DNA of 64,000 bases from Gerris lacustris (GCA_951217055.1 OX578276.1:63582144-63646143); one strand, 5' to 3'; numbered from the stretch's first letter, positions 47,144-58,353 are shown. The notes: generated by a model from the sequence alone, not told the origin. Made by a program: numbers and translations.

Positions 47144-48631
47144 CAGTGGTGGATCTAGATCTTGCGGGGCCCTGGGCGAGACAAAATGGCGGGGCCCCCT
47201 AGGATAGAGCGGGGATTGCTGATAAAAAACAATAAAGTAACTTAATAATAAACCACTTATAACTTGATCCTATTTTGTGGCTAATTCCCTTCACTTAGGG
47301 CCAGTCAAACGTTTTTGCTCTCAAAATAATTCCAAACTTTTAAAATAATTACAATTCTGCTCATGATTTTAATCTAACATATTATTTGAACATAAACCCC
47401 AACCTCAAATTATATAGTTTTCAACTAATCATCATTTTCTTTGCAAAAGTAATCGAAAAGAAACATTTTTATTGTAATAATTAAGCCCTGTTATACTTAA
47501 CTTTTTATTCTTCTTCAGTATATTTTGGGTTTTATGGTTAAATTATCGTTGTAAATAAAAAGTTAAGCTGTGTTATTTGTGATCAGTCCTATAATTTGAA
47601 ATCTACACTCAAGCAATTTAAATTTACTCCCAGAATTCATATTCTCAGCTTATAACTTTCCATTTTAGTGCCGAGTTTTTATTTTAATTTTAAAAGACTC
47701 ATTTTGGGGGGGGGGGGAAATTTTGTAAATATGACCTCTCAAAACAGGCGTTTTTATGCATCTCTGAGGTGAAGTTTCTCTTTGACATCAATTGGTAAAA
47801 CTGCACTAATTGGCCCAATTATTTCGTACTGTCCGATATACTTATTTTTTTTTTACTACTCCTTTTTACAGGATTTGTCTTTTTTATATATCTCTGTACA
47901 TTGTCAAACGATTAAGGTTATGTAGTATCTCGATAAATTCAGTGTTTTATTTATTTGTTTTAAAAAAAATACACGGAATGTCACGTTTTATAGGGTAATG
48001 ATAGAAGGTTATTGTTAGGTCAGGTCAAAAAGTACTAAACTCAACCTAAACTTACCATATCCTTCCATACTTTCCCTAAAATTAAAAAAAAATTGAATAT
48101 ATCGAGATGCTACAACCGAAATCGTTTTTGTAATGTAAAAAGGAACAGTTAGAAAAAAAAAACCGAATTAAATTGGACATTTAGATATAGGTGGGGCACA
48201 TAATGAAGATTTACCCCTCAGAATAAATAACAAAATCGACATCATTTTGAATAGCGGGAGGGTGAGAAAACACTAGGACCTTAAGTCACTTAATTTTATA
48301 TGGAGCGGGGCCCCGCGGGCTATCTTAAACATAAAAAAAATTAATCTATATTTTATAACTTATTTATTTGACTTTTTTATAGCGGGGGGCCCCGCGAAAA
48401 GGAAGTTAGGTATTAGGCTCTACCATGTAAACTAGATTCGACTGAATTTTATAATTCTAATATTTCATGTTTTGTACATGGCACGGGGCCCCGCGGACAA
48501 TCTTCACTATGAACTAAAATTTGCCTGTAAAGTATAAGTATTTTATTTTAATTGTCTATGGCGCGGGGCCCTCCAAGGCGCGGGGCCCTGGGCGGTCGCC
48601 CCCCTCGCCCCCCCCCCTGGATCCGCCCCTG
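47144..48631. mobile_element. hAT-type non-autonomous element 2 with 8-bp TSD
   Basis: The left end CAGTGGTGGATCTAG and right end CTGGATCCGCCCCTG are an imperfect 15-bp inverted repeat. It is flanked by the perfect 8-bp duplication TTTTTAAG at 47136-47143 and 48632-48639. GC-rich subterminal blocks (GCGGGGCCCTGGGCG) occur at both ends. No transposase frame; 1488 bp, AT-rich core. Confidence 0.9.
48304..48595. repeat. Ladder of CGGGGCCCCG palindromes in hAT 2
   Basis: GCGGGGCCCCGCGG-type motifs recur at about 48304, 48382, 48483 and 48561-48590. They are separated by AT-rich spacers of about 65-85 bp that resemble each other (CTATCTTAAAC... and CAATCTTCACT...). The repeated spacer shows an imperfect tandem array made of subterminal units. 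Confidence 0.65.
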
Positions 48632-49195
48632 TTTTTAAGTTAAGTTTTTGTCTAAGGAAACTTAGAAAATGTGGCCTCGTGATACAGGCTAGCATTATTT
48701 ATGGAAGAGTATCTCGCGGCCTATGGTACGTTACTTCTCCCAATTATAAAAATCAGAAGACGTGTTTGTGGTCAACGTCTTCTTTTTCGTATTATAATTA
48801 TTTTTCTAAAATCTTTAATTAAAGAACCGCTCAAGCAGCGATCGCAGTCTGTTAACTAGCCATCTTCCTTAAAGGCCTTTTGCAGAAACGAGTATGTAAG
48901 TGTGGACACGCGACAGTCTCTAGGCCGTCTATATTCTATATTGTCTATACATATTGCTTCTAGATAATATGTAGAGACCGTCACCATTCTATGCAGTGGC
49001 GTACACAGGGGGGGGCCCAAGGGGCCCTGGCCCCCCCCGAAATGATTACATACCTAAGACCCGCCATACACTTAAGACCAAAAAAACACAGTAATGACAG
49101 ATGCATTCGAATTGGCTGTAAATATTTTCCAATAAAAGGAATTAATTAAGTATTATCTTATGGTGTGTATACACTTAATCACCCCAAATAAGCTC

Positions 49196-49720
49196 GGCCC
49201 GGAATTGCCGATGGAATTAAATTTATTAAACACTATACCGGCCCGACTGTCGGCTGGAACTGGATTTTGCCGATGGAATTAAATTTATTAAACACAATAC
49301 CGGTCCGACTGTCGGCTGGGCCAGGATTTTGGCGATGTAATTAAATTTATTAAACACTATACCGGCCCGACTGTCGGCTGGAACTGGATTTTGCCGTTGG
49401 AATTAAATTTATTAAACATAATACCGGCCCGACTGTCGGCTGGGCCCGGATTTCGCCGATGGAATTGAATTTATTAAACATAATACCGGCCCGACTGTCG
49501 GCTGGGCCAGGATTTTGGCCGTTGTAATTAAATTTATTAAACACTATACCGGCCCGACTGTCGGCTGGAACTGGATTTTGCCGATGGAATTAAATTTATT
49601 AAACATAATACCGGCCCGACTGTCGGCTGGGCCCGGATTTTGCCGATGGAATTAAATTTATTAAACATTATAACCGCCCGACTGTCGGCTGGGCCCGGAT
49701 TTTTGTCGATGAAACTAAAA
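49196..49720. repeat. Minisatellite, about 62-bp unit, higher-order pattern
   Basis: Eight or more units contain CCGGCCCGACTGTCGGCTGG followed by a GGATTTTGCCGATGGAATTA-type segment and AATTTATTAAACA. Variants A (GGAACTGGATTTTGCCG), B (GGGCCAGGATTTTGG) and C (GGGCCCGGATTT) follow the order A-B-A-C-B-A-C-C. B-A-C is therefore repeated as a three-unit block of about 185 bp. CCGACTGTCGG is self-complementary. Degenerate units continue to about 50300. Minus-strand open frames here are translations of the repeat. Confidence 0.9.
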
Positions 49721-50300
49721 CTATTAAACGCTATAGCGGCCCGATTTTGGCTGGACTGAGATGTTTGCTGATGGAATTAGATTCATTGAATTAAATTAGG
49801 ATGCATGAAATAAATCGGCTCATTTGCCGACTAGGCCTTGATTTTTGCCAGTGGAACTAAAAACATTAAACTTGATCGACCCGATTTCGGCTGGGCCCGA
49901 TTTTTCGCCAATTGAATTCAAATGATTTTTTTGTGGTTTTAGTCCAGTTCAATGGCATAGGTTGCATTATAGGACAGCTTCAATTCATTACGAATCCTAA
50001 TGCAATGAATTTAATTTGGATTCGTAAAAATAGACTTCTCCGATTGACAGCTAGGCCCGGATTTTTTGCTATAGAATTAAGTGCATTGAATTGATTAGAA
50101 TGAGTACAATGAATCGGCCTGATTGCTAGTAGGCCCGATTTTGTCGATGGAAATTATGCATCAAAATAAATTGGGATGCGTTCAATAAAAGACCCGATTG
50201 CCGGCTCGGCCTAGGTGTTAAGCACATTAAATTAAATGAGGCCCGAGTCAACTCGAACTTTTGCCGATGGAATTAAATTAATGGATACTAGACTGGCTTA
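49721..50300. repeat. Degenerate continuation of the minisatellite
   Basis: Blocks such as GGCCCGATTTTGGCTGG, GGCTCATTTGCCGACTAGGC and CCCGATTTCGGCTGGGCCCG keep the motif order, with irregular spacing and many changes. This looks like an older edge of the array. Confidence 0.6.
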
Positions 50301-50723
50301 ATAATAATTGATGGTTGTGGATTTCAGTAGCAAATTTTTGTTTTGGACCAGGATTGTGTGTAGAACGCTACGTGGGTCCTCTTGTCTATGCGGCATTCCC
50401 CTCTTGCTGACTCAGGTCGGACTAGTGTTCGTCGACATGTAGAGGGAAAACAGAGGCAATACAAATAAATTGGTTTATCATTTTGTGAAAAAACTGATTC
50501 ATATTACATAGTAATAGTAAATTTAAATCTAAAAACTCAAAAAGCGTTCAGAAAACATTTAATGTTAAATGTCCCATGTAATTACCCAGCGAATGAGCGA
50601 ATGATTATTTTGTTTTGCAATAGGTATTAAATTTTCTTAGAGAAGAATTCTCTTCTAGATAAAAAAATTAAATTTGTATGTGCTCCAAATCCACGTTTGC
50701 ATTTGCAGAATGGATCACGTTTT

Positions 50724-51670
50724 GCTTCCGAGCTTACCAAAGGAAACGGAAGATATGTGACAGTTCTGAAAAACGAACAAGTTTTATGTCTCCGATTTCA
50801 AAAATTCCAAGTCAGAAATCTGTTCAACATCAGGGTACAGTTTGGGTCCCGTGTCCGCCTGTTCTTCAATTTTTGCGAACCAACATATCTTAAAAGCTAT
50901 TCGTCCAATTTTATTGAAATTTTGATGGTAGGTCATAATTAGCCAGTTTACATTTTCTGGTCCCGTGTAAGTTTCGATCTTATGCACCTATTTATTTCTC
51001 TTCCACATTCGCACAGACATACATTTATTTACACCTATATCTTCAAAAGTACTCATTTGATTTATATGAAATTTTAATGGTTTGTTTAAAGTAGCCCGCA
51101 GATAACCCAAGAATAATTTCAACCGTCTGCGCTCTTAAAATATTGCTATATTGATACTTTATTCATGTTAAATTTACTCAATTTTCCCTCCTTTTTTAAA
51201 TTAGTCATAATTGGTTTGATTTTTACATGATTTAAAGTATCAATTTACCAAAATTTAAACAGCGCAGACAGTTAAAATTAATCTGTGAGCTTCTATCAGA
51301 TAAGTTTTATAAAATCAGATGAATATTTTTGAAGATAAGGTGTAAATAAATGTATGTGTGTGCACATGTGGAAGAGAAATGGTGGCAGGTGGAGAAATGT
51401 GGTGGAGGGAAATGGGACCAGAAGATTGGACCTTATATAGGACCAACAATGGACTTTTTATATGCTAATTAACTGCCATCCGAATTTCATTGAAATCGAA
51501 AGAGTAGTTTTTAAGAATTGTTCGCCATGATTGAGCGAGAGACAGACTAACAGCCAGAAACGGGATCAAAAATGTCTGATAACTGGAACAGATTTCTGTC
51601 TTGGAATTATTGGAATCGGAGACATAATCATTCTTTAGAACGATCACATCACATAGTGAGGTGTTACCTC
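50724..51670. mobile_element. Foldback made of two inverted family A copies
   Basis: The left arm (50724-about 51172) begins GCTTCCGAGCTTACC and runs through family A. The right arm (about 51227-51670) is its inverted copy, ending TTAGAACGATCACATCACAT. Inner ends TTGATACTTTATTCAT and ATGATTTAAAGTATCAA pair across a loop of about 55 bp. Arms of roughly 440 bp could form a very long hairpin. It is nested within hAT 3. Confidence 0.65.
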
Positions 51671-51839
51671 ATAGGATTTTAATTTAATTAAATATGATGT
51701 TAGAAATTGAAATTAGAGTGTTGAAAAGGGGGAGAAATTACAACCATAATAAATTATGGGGTATGCTAAACCCGCATATAAGTAAAATTAGGTTGGGCCC
51801 CCCCCGAAAAAAATTTCTGTGTACGCTACTGATTCTATG

Positions 51840-52645
51840 TCTTCTAGTGGGTACAAGGCCTAAGATGTTTGAGACCCCTTCTGTTTCTAAATGTCAAATA
51901 CATAAATATGTTTTTGTTTTTTTAATTTATACTTTCCTATGAACTTTTTTGTTTATTTAGTGATTTACGAAAAAACAATATTTTAGTAGACAAAATTCCA
52001 CTTATATTTTTGATTCTTTTAAAAGTCAAATAATTTTTTCCAATAAGCAAAATGTTATTTTCTTTCTAAATCTAAAACTACCTGTATAAAAGCTTAATAC
52101 ATATTTCAAACTCTCTCTTAAAAAGAGTGTGAATTTCATCTTCCTACTATATTTAGAATTATCAAAATAAGTTTGTATTAATCAATTAAATCCCCAATTA
52201 ATTATTACCACTTTATTATCTTCCGCTCATTTTTAAAAATTAAACTGCTGCTGAGCACGCGTTCCCAGATGTATATTTTGTTAGGTGGCGTGAGAATTAT
52301 TCAATTAGGGTCTATCAGGCCTTCACCCAAGTGGCTTTTGAAAGATGGAGAACTTGAGTGGAGTATTTCTGCATAATTAAACGGCTGTAAAGAACCCCCC
52401 GTATGAACTTAAGGCTCCCAGCACGGAATATCGTGGGATCAAAAGAAATTAAAAAAAAAATCGTTTGCCTGCATCTCATCGCAATCTATAGTGGCCACCT
52501 CTAAGAGCTTCCCACTCAACCATGTTTTACAATAAGCCCTTCAAAGCATGCTGTTTAATTTGATAATTACTAAAGGACTTACCTTTTAAATCTAAATCCA
52601 ACATAGTTTTTAAATAATATCTTATTAATAGAAATGATGAATTAA
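51840..52645. other. Unique AT-rich sequence, nothing recognised
   Basis: No coding, RNA or repeat signal that I can support. Confidence 0.4.
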
Positions 52646-52649
52646 CTAA

Positions 52650-52985
52650 CTAAACTCTAGCTCCGTGGCCCATCAGCCCGTGAAGGGCGTGTAGGCCTGC
52701 CAAAGGGCTTATACAACTATTTATATAATGGACTACAAAGAGTTAGTGTGTCGCTCAATCAGCTGCATAAACCTTATAATTGGTATCCGCAACCAGTTAC
52801 ATAATCACTTCACATAAGCAGCCCGCTATTTATAAAGTGATGCTGGGTGAACACCGACCGGAGGCCAGGTCCAGGAATTAAACCCAGATTCTGAGGTCAC
52901 CCATCCAAATGGTATCCATGCCCGATACTGCTTAACTTTAATGACAGGCCAGGCCCCGCTCTCCTATCCGAGCTATCGAGGCCCC
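52650..52985 (-). mobile_element. SINE with tRNA-like and 5S-rRNA-like head
   Basis: On the minus strand, from about 52985, the head shows a tRNA-type A box (ATAGCTCGGATAGGAGAGCG, close to the ATAGCTCAGTTGGGAGAGCG of real tRNAs). Next is a 5S rRNA-like internal control region with AAGTTAAGCAGTATCGGGC and TTGGATGGGTGACC (about 52941-52895). A B-box-like GGGTTTAATTCC follows. The body has GTTCACCCAGCATCACTT and CTTTGGCAGGCCTACACG, and the 3' end is a TTAG-type repeat. Such short elements are transcribed by RNA polymerase III and retroposed by a partner LINE. Related pieces lie at 10577-10810 and 33848-33900. Confidence 0.75.
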
Positions 52986-52994
52986 CTGAACCGT

Positions 52995-53530
52995 TAAATT
53001 GCAGAATTGAATAGCGCAAAATAGTTATCTTTGCTTCCACATTAGATGAAAAGTAGGTCTGAAGAAACTTAAATTGTTGCTTTTGTACGTATAAAAGGAA
53101 ACTTTTATTATTATTAGGCAAAAAGAATGATAAAGACTAAGTCAAGAATTTAAATAATCTTACCCTTTTCTTCTGCCCCAAGTGAAATTGATCAATCATG
53201 GAGATTATTTTGTATTTTAAATTATTTTTTTGTTTTGAAGATCCGCGTTGATTTCTTAATTTTTTAACTAAGAGAAAATTAAAATATTTTAGAGTTTAGT
53301 TATGACCAATAATTGGTATAGATAATTGGGATTCGATTTGTGTCTCCGACAAGGGGTGGTGCGTTTAACCAGAATAAATGTGTAGCTGCTTAAGGCAACA
53401 CTTGCTGGTTTAAATATTAAATAAAAGATTTCGCATCTACGATTGATACGAAATATGAACATTTTATCTCTTTTTAGATGCGTAGAAAATGATTCTTTTC
53501 TAAGTGGTATTCATTGCACATGCGCGTTTC
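52995..53530. other. Unique AT-rich sequence, nothing recognised
   Basis: No coding, RNA or repeat signal that I can support. Confidence 0.4.
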
Positions 53531-53532
53531 AT

Positions 53533-53576
53533 AATTCTTCTTTATTTCTGCACTAGGGTGTAAATAAAGAAGAATT
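53533..53576. repeat. Perfect 15-bp hairpin
   Basis: AATTCTTCTTTATTT (53533-53547) and AAATAAAGAAGAATT (53562-53576) are exact inverted copies around a 14-base loop. Confidence 0.9.
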
Positions 53577-53579
53577 CTA

Positions 53580-54924
53580 ATTTGCTGTTTGTTTAATCAA
53601 AGTAACTGTTTTTAGTGATAAACAATGTATATTTAATGATTTTGAAATATTGTTTTTTTCTGTATGTACTTATTATTAAAATCCAACAATCGTAGATAAA
53701 GTTCGGTACGCGACTAGGGCCAAAACTGAATTTTGCTTTGCTCATGTGGTTTTACTACCCTCGCTGTCGCTCGGGTGCAAACTCCACACTCTCATGCAAA
53801 ATGCTACACTTTCCGCTTCCGCACTCGACGCGTAACATACTATTGTTAATAAATTGTATATTTTGTTTTTCAATCTTAAACTTTCAGTTATATATACATT
53901 TCTGACCATTAACTTTACTAATTGAAAATACAGTTGCTGATATTGTGCTTATAGATAGAGATTAATAAACAAAAAATATATTGACAGATTTATAAACATC
54001 GCCCTATTTTTTAAAAAAATATAAATCTAGTTATAAATGAAAGCTGCTCTCCATAAGAGAAAGAAGACTCTGTTCCAATAAATATTGTAAAATATTTAGA
54101 AGGGAGAAAATGAAAGAAAATATGAAAAATTCTAATATCTCTTTAGATTCTATAAAAACTAAGTTCCTGAGAAAATTGTTAATATACTTATTGAAAAACT
54201 ATTCTATTATTATACTCCTACATTAACCTCTTAATTAATGGTAAATTTGTATCCTTATTTAGCTATCATTAAATGAAATAAAAAAAAGAAAAAATAGACA
54301 GTTTCTATTTTATGTGAAAATACCTACAATGTTACTTTTTTCATAATTTATCTGACTTTCTTTTCACTAGTTCCCGTGGATTTCAAAAGCTTGTAATTAT
54401 TCTAGATTGTGCTCGTTCGCAGTCATAAAGAACAATATCTATCGTAGTGCTACCTGTGCTTTGCGGATTAATGCCGTTCATTTCCTCATACTTTTAGTTC
54501 TTACATTAAATTAGTATGTATTAGTTATTATCTGTGCGTAACACGATTACGCATTATTGTCCTAAAATAGTGTGTTAAAATAGTATGATAAAATATTATT
54601 TTTTTATTAACTTTTGCACTTAGAGCCATTTTATGAATCAAATGATCGATTATTGTATTTGAACTAATGTATCGAATTATTTACTTTATATGACCCTGAC
54701 AATGGTGAATTTGAATGATTTATTTGAACTCATTGAAGATTTATTTTTGAGTAGGAACCATCATCCAATCATAATTTTCATGTATCTTGCTGTACCGTAT
54801 AATCTAATCTATAGGTAGGTGAGTTCCACTAGTGAAATACTAGGAGTGTTATCATTCTTGTATAAGTTAAATATATAATAAATAGTAAATACCTATTAGT
54901 GATCAATGTCAATAGTTTTTATTT
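53580..54924. other. Unique AT-rich sequence, nothing recognised
   Basis: A GC-richer stretch at 53700-53830 includes CCCTCGCTGTCGCTCGGG, resembling the block near 30335-30400. No gene evidence. Confidence 0.4.
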
Positions 54925-55380
54925 CTAAGAGAGAGTAATTGTGAAGCGTGTAAATTTCATTTTTAAATTTTAATTTAAATGTTGTTGGGTCTGTTGTGGG
55001 GTTTTTAAAAAATGTCGGTATATCCAGACGCGTGGATCCTCAACTACTGGGCCGATTTAAAAATCTAAGAAAACCTTAAAAACTATTATTTCTCGATCAC
55101 GGTTTCGTCAATTTTAATTTTAAAAATTCTAAGATTTAGTCCTTTTAAATACTCATCTCGCTTTCCGAGGAAAAATCTAGTTTCCGAGGTATTGATTAAA
55201 AAAAAAATGTAAAAAGCCAGAGGTTGGGCTCGGTGTCTCGACGCGAAGGATTTATTTTAATTGTATTATGTATTTTATTAAATATTTAATAACTATTAAA
55301 GGTAACCTCAAAAACTCGAAACAACTAACAAATGGGAAACACAGGACCAAGTAATTATGAACTCTCGTATATGCGAAAGT
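54925..55380 (+). repeat. Dispersed repeat family D, copy 3
   Basis: It starts AAGAGAGAGTAATTGTGAAG, contains TTTTTAAAAAATGTCGG, CAGACGCGTGGATCC and ACTACTGGGCCGATTT, and ends AACTCTCGTATATGCGAAAG. The block order matches 2228-2799; diverged. Confidence 0.55.
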
Positions 55381-55384
55381 GTAG

Positions 55385-57140
55385 TACTAGTTGTATTGCA
55401 CAGATATTTTGCCTTTTATTTATTTACTTTCTCATTTTGAAGTGTTAACAACCGACTTAAAATTCATAAAAATAATTTTGATTCTATTGCATATTATTAA
55501 CTAGGCATCACGTGGCTCTTTCATTGAAGCGAGCGTAATACAATAAATATTTAATATTAATAAAACAGTTAATCATGATGAGAAGATAGTTGTAGTAAAG
55601 ATGATTGTTCATGATTCAGTGGAGGATAATTGTAGTAAAGAGCCGTGTAGTGAGGTACACCCTCACGTCCCTGCCATCTCATTTAAAATATTATAAAATG
55701 TATCACTTCTCTACACAAAAACTTTTGCTTTTATTAAGTTAAAATTTTACATGCATGTTTCAATAAAAATAAAATTCAACGAAATTTTATAAAAATCGAT
55801 TCGTTAGAACGCAAGTTATTGGTGAAATCGTTGTTTTCTCTATTTTAAACGTTTAGGTCCGCTTCAATAGTTTTTGCGATCATTAACACTTCATAGCGAT
55901 GTCGCTGTTGGTTTTTCTAAAAAAAAATATTTATTTGTTATAAATGTTTGTCTCATCTAATTGATGAAGTTAGAATGTTTTCCCGTCTTAAAATTCCAAT
56001 TTTAAATGTTCGCGCGAGCGTTGTGCGTGAACGCTTGGGCGGATAACGTTGACCAACGAAACGAACTCGTCCTGGGCATTGGTAAAATGGTCATGAGTAC
56101 CAAAATTCAGCAAAACCGGTTAACTTTTACTCAAGTTATGCATAGTTTGTTACCGGTTAACTTTTAAGACAGGATGCATAGTTTGTTGAATGTATGAAGC
56201 TCGCTTGCGCCCGCTTAAATTATAAGTTTAATAATACTTAGCAACAGTGGTCTTAATAGGCTATTCGTAATATAGTTGTGTCATCAATATAGTTTAATCA
56301 AAGTTTTTACCTTTTAATATGTTTTAGTATCTACATACATTTTTGAAGGTTGATTTTATAGGTATAATAGGTTGAGTCTGAGTTTTCTTTTTGTATTCTA
56401 TTTATATTAGCTGAAAACTTAAACTTTACAATTATATTTTATTCTATCAATATGAGTTACAAAACAATGATAAATCGTTGTTAGCTGTGACCTTTAGTTA
56501 AAAGGCTTTGAGATACTTAACTCTACTATATGGTACTGTACTATTTTTACAACCCTTTTCATTCTCTGCTTTATGCATTTTGTATCAGTGCCCACACCTT
56601 TTGACGCCTTCAGAATCTTTTTCCGCCCATTCCCTCCTCGTCGTTGCCTCATTGACTCTTTATCTCTATATACTCTGTAATCTCTTGTCGATTTACTCGG
56701 CCAATAGTGAATTATTATGTGATTTCTTACTTCTCCATTTATCACAGTGGTACTTTACTATTTATTTTTTGATTTATAACTGTAATGTAGGAGTTATAAT
56801 CTATTAAAAAATAAAAAAGTTCTTAGTTAAATTTAAAAGATTAAACAGTATATTATGTGCAGAATCCATTAATTTCGTGTAGGCATTATTTATCTTAAAC
56901 AATTATTTCACTTTTAGTACCTAAAAGTAACAAAGGTCTAACTATAAATTATAATTTTATAGTAATCAATATTATAAATCACACATTTTATTTTGACCTT
57001 TTTCAAACCAATTGTCTGCTCTCCTTATATCCATTGCACATAGCTTTTCATTTTTAATGTTTTATTTTTATTATTTAAAAAAATAACTAATACTTAAAAT
57101 AGTAATAAATAAATGTTTATATGCAGGAGAAAAAAGTCTA
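55385..57140. other. Unique AT-rich sequence with one local duplication
   Basis: No gene is recognised. The 99-codon plus-strand frame at 56508-56807 overlaps an 83-codon minus-strand frame, and neither shows a motif. A GC-richer patch with GCGCGAGCG lies near 56010. Confidence 0.4.
56115..56188. repeat. Two-unit tandem duplication, 37 bp
   Basis: ACCGGTTAACTTTTA plus a TGCATAGTTTGTT tail occurs at 56115-56151 and 56152-56188 with a few differences between. Confidence 0.85.
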
Positions 57141-57245
57141 CCAATTTGTGTGTTTCATAGCATCCTTATTTCGTATCTTATTATTGGACGAATGGTCACA
57201 TGAGATTTGGACCTGTTTCGATTCCCAGTGGGGTCACACTTATTT
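57141..57245 (-). repeat. Dispersed repeat family A, B-box-bearing end
   Basis: CCAATTTGTGTGTTTCATAG, ATTATTGGACGAATGGTCAC, ATGAGATTTGGACCTG and TTTCGATTCCCAGTGGGG give the clearest version of the family's tRNA-like B-box end. About 105 bp are kept. Confidence 0.6.
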
Positions 57246-57249
57246 CAAA

Positions 57250-58186
57250 TTATTGTTCAAAATGGAAAACCCTTCAAAAAATAATATTTAATTTTGTTGT
57301 TGTAATTTGACTAAAACGCAATTACATTTACTTTCTGAGTTATTAGTTTTGTTTCTTTTTTCCTTAAACAGCAAGTACTAAAAAAATATTTTTTTTTTAG
57401 CAATTAACTTTGTTAAAAGGCATAGAAACTTACTCGCACTCGATTCCCTTTTGTCACCTCAATAATAACTAGGTCGTAGTGACCGTTCTGATTAGCTTCA
57501 TCTAGGAAAGGAGTGAATCCATTAAAATATTTGTGACTCATAAAGTAAGAAATAAGAATTACAGCGAAAATCATTATTGTTTTCTTTTCCACTTTCTCTG
57601 ATTCATTTTTTTAACCCTATAGTAAATAACTTTTAATAGTTTCCAAAACGACCGACTATAAATCTTAACTTTAACTTCCTCGTCATTCTTTCTTATTTCT
57701 TATTAGAATGCGGAAACATTTTATAGAACTATGTCTCAAATGGTGCTTATTTTTTTAATTTTTTTTCTCTCGTTTTACTCTTGTACTCATAAAATAAAAC
57801 TAACTATAAGGTATATTTCATTATAATCAGAGAAATAAAGCCTGTATCATCTATGAAATATAGGAAGTAAAGGTGTTAAAAATGAGGTGTAATTAACTGA
57901 AGAACATATTTTTACTGGAAATATAAATCATAAAATGCAAATGATAGGTGCAAATTGTTATTAATTTTTGTTTCGTAATCTGTGTCATATTCTTGCTGCA
58001 TTAAAAAATGTATTGATGTTCAGTTAAATGCTGACAAGCTGAATATTTGAGATGTAATTTAACAGTATTATGTTAAAAACTTCTATAAAAATATTAATAA
58101 TAGGGGGGGGGGGGGGGGGGCAAAAAAATATAAAACAGAGACAAACCCATAAGAAACTAACATGCACGCATAAATTTATAATAAAA
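57250..58186. other. Unique AT-rich sequence with a poly-G tract
   Basis: A G18 run lies at 58103-58120. No gene recognised. Confidence 0.4.
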
Positions 58187-58198
58187 ATGCATATAAAG

Positions 58199-58341
58199 GG
58201 TGTCACGGCCAAAGGCCGATTGAATGAATAAATGTAATTGTTATAAATATTTTTAAAATTATTAAGATGTTATCAAGATATGTATGTAATAACTTATGTG
58301 CTTTTTATATGTCTCTTCAATAAATGGCGATTGATTGATTG
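58199..58341 (+). mobile_element. Truncated retroposon with GATT-repeat tail and TSD
   Basis: A 143-bp insert starts GGTGTCACGGCCAAAGGCCG and ends CAATAAATGGCGATTGATTG plus ATTG repeats. The 12-bp direct duplication ATGCATATAAAG flanks it at 58187-58198 and 58342-58353. A short tetranucleotide tail with a duplicated target is the signature of a 5'-truncated non-LTR retrotransposon 3' UTR. No coding part is left. Confidence 0.75.
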
Positions 58342-58353
58342 ATGCATATAAAG

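Larger units (their letters stand above)
48994..51831. mobile_element. hAT-type non-autonomous element 3 with 8-bp TSD
   Basis: The left end CAGTGGCGTACACAG and right end CTGTGTACGCTACTG match as inverted repeats with one mismatch. They are flanked by the perfect duplication ATTCTATG at 48986-48993 and 51832-51839. Poly-G/C subterminal blocks (GGGGGGGCCC and GGGCCCCCCCCG) sit just inside. At 2838 bp it carries a minisatellite (about 49196-49720) and a family A foldback (50724-51670) and has no transposase frame. Confidence 0.9.

Noticed and set aside
46537..47158. Possible CpG-island promoter and exon with 72-98 codon frames
   Set aside because: The CpG-rich part is bounded by terminal inverted repeats and is better explained as a mobile element; frames on both strands overlap.
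49350..49544. 64-codon minus-strand ORF with internally repeated MFNKFN units
   Set aside because: It is a translation of the roughly 62-bp minisatellite; the frame shifts with each unit length.
49196..49720. CRISPR-like regular repeats
   Set aside because: Units are contiguous tandem repeats without unique spacers, in a eukaryotic context.
52895..52941. Possible 5S rRNA gene
   Set aside because: Only the internal control region is 5S-like; the rest of the roughly 120-base 5S sequence is replaced by tRNA-like and SINE sequence.
56494..56807. Overlapping 83-codon (minus) and 99-codon (plus) frames
   Set aside because: Both strands are open over the same bases with AT-driven composition and no motifs; chance ORFs.
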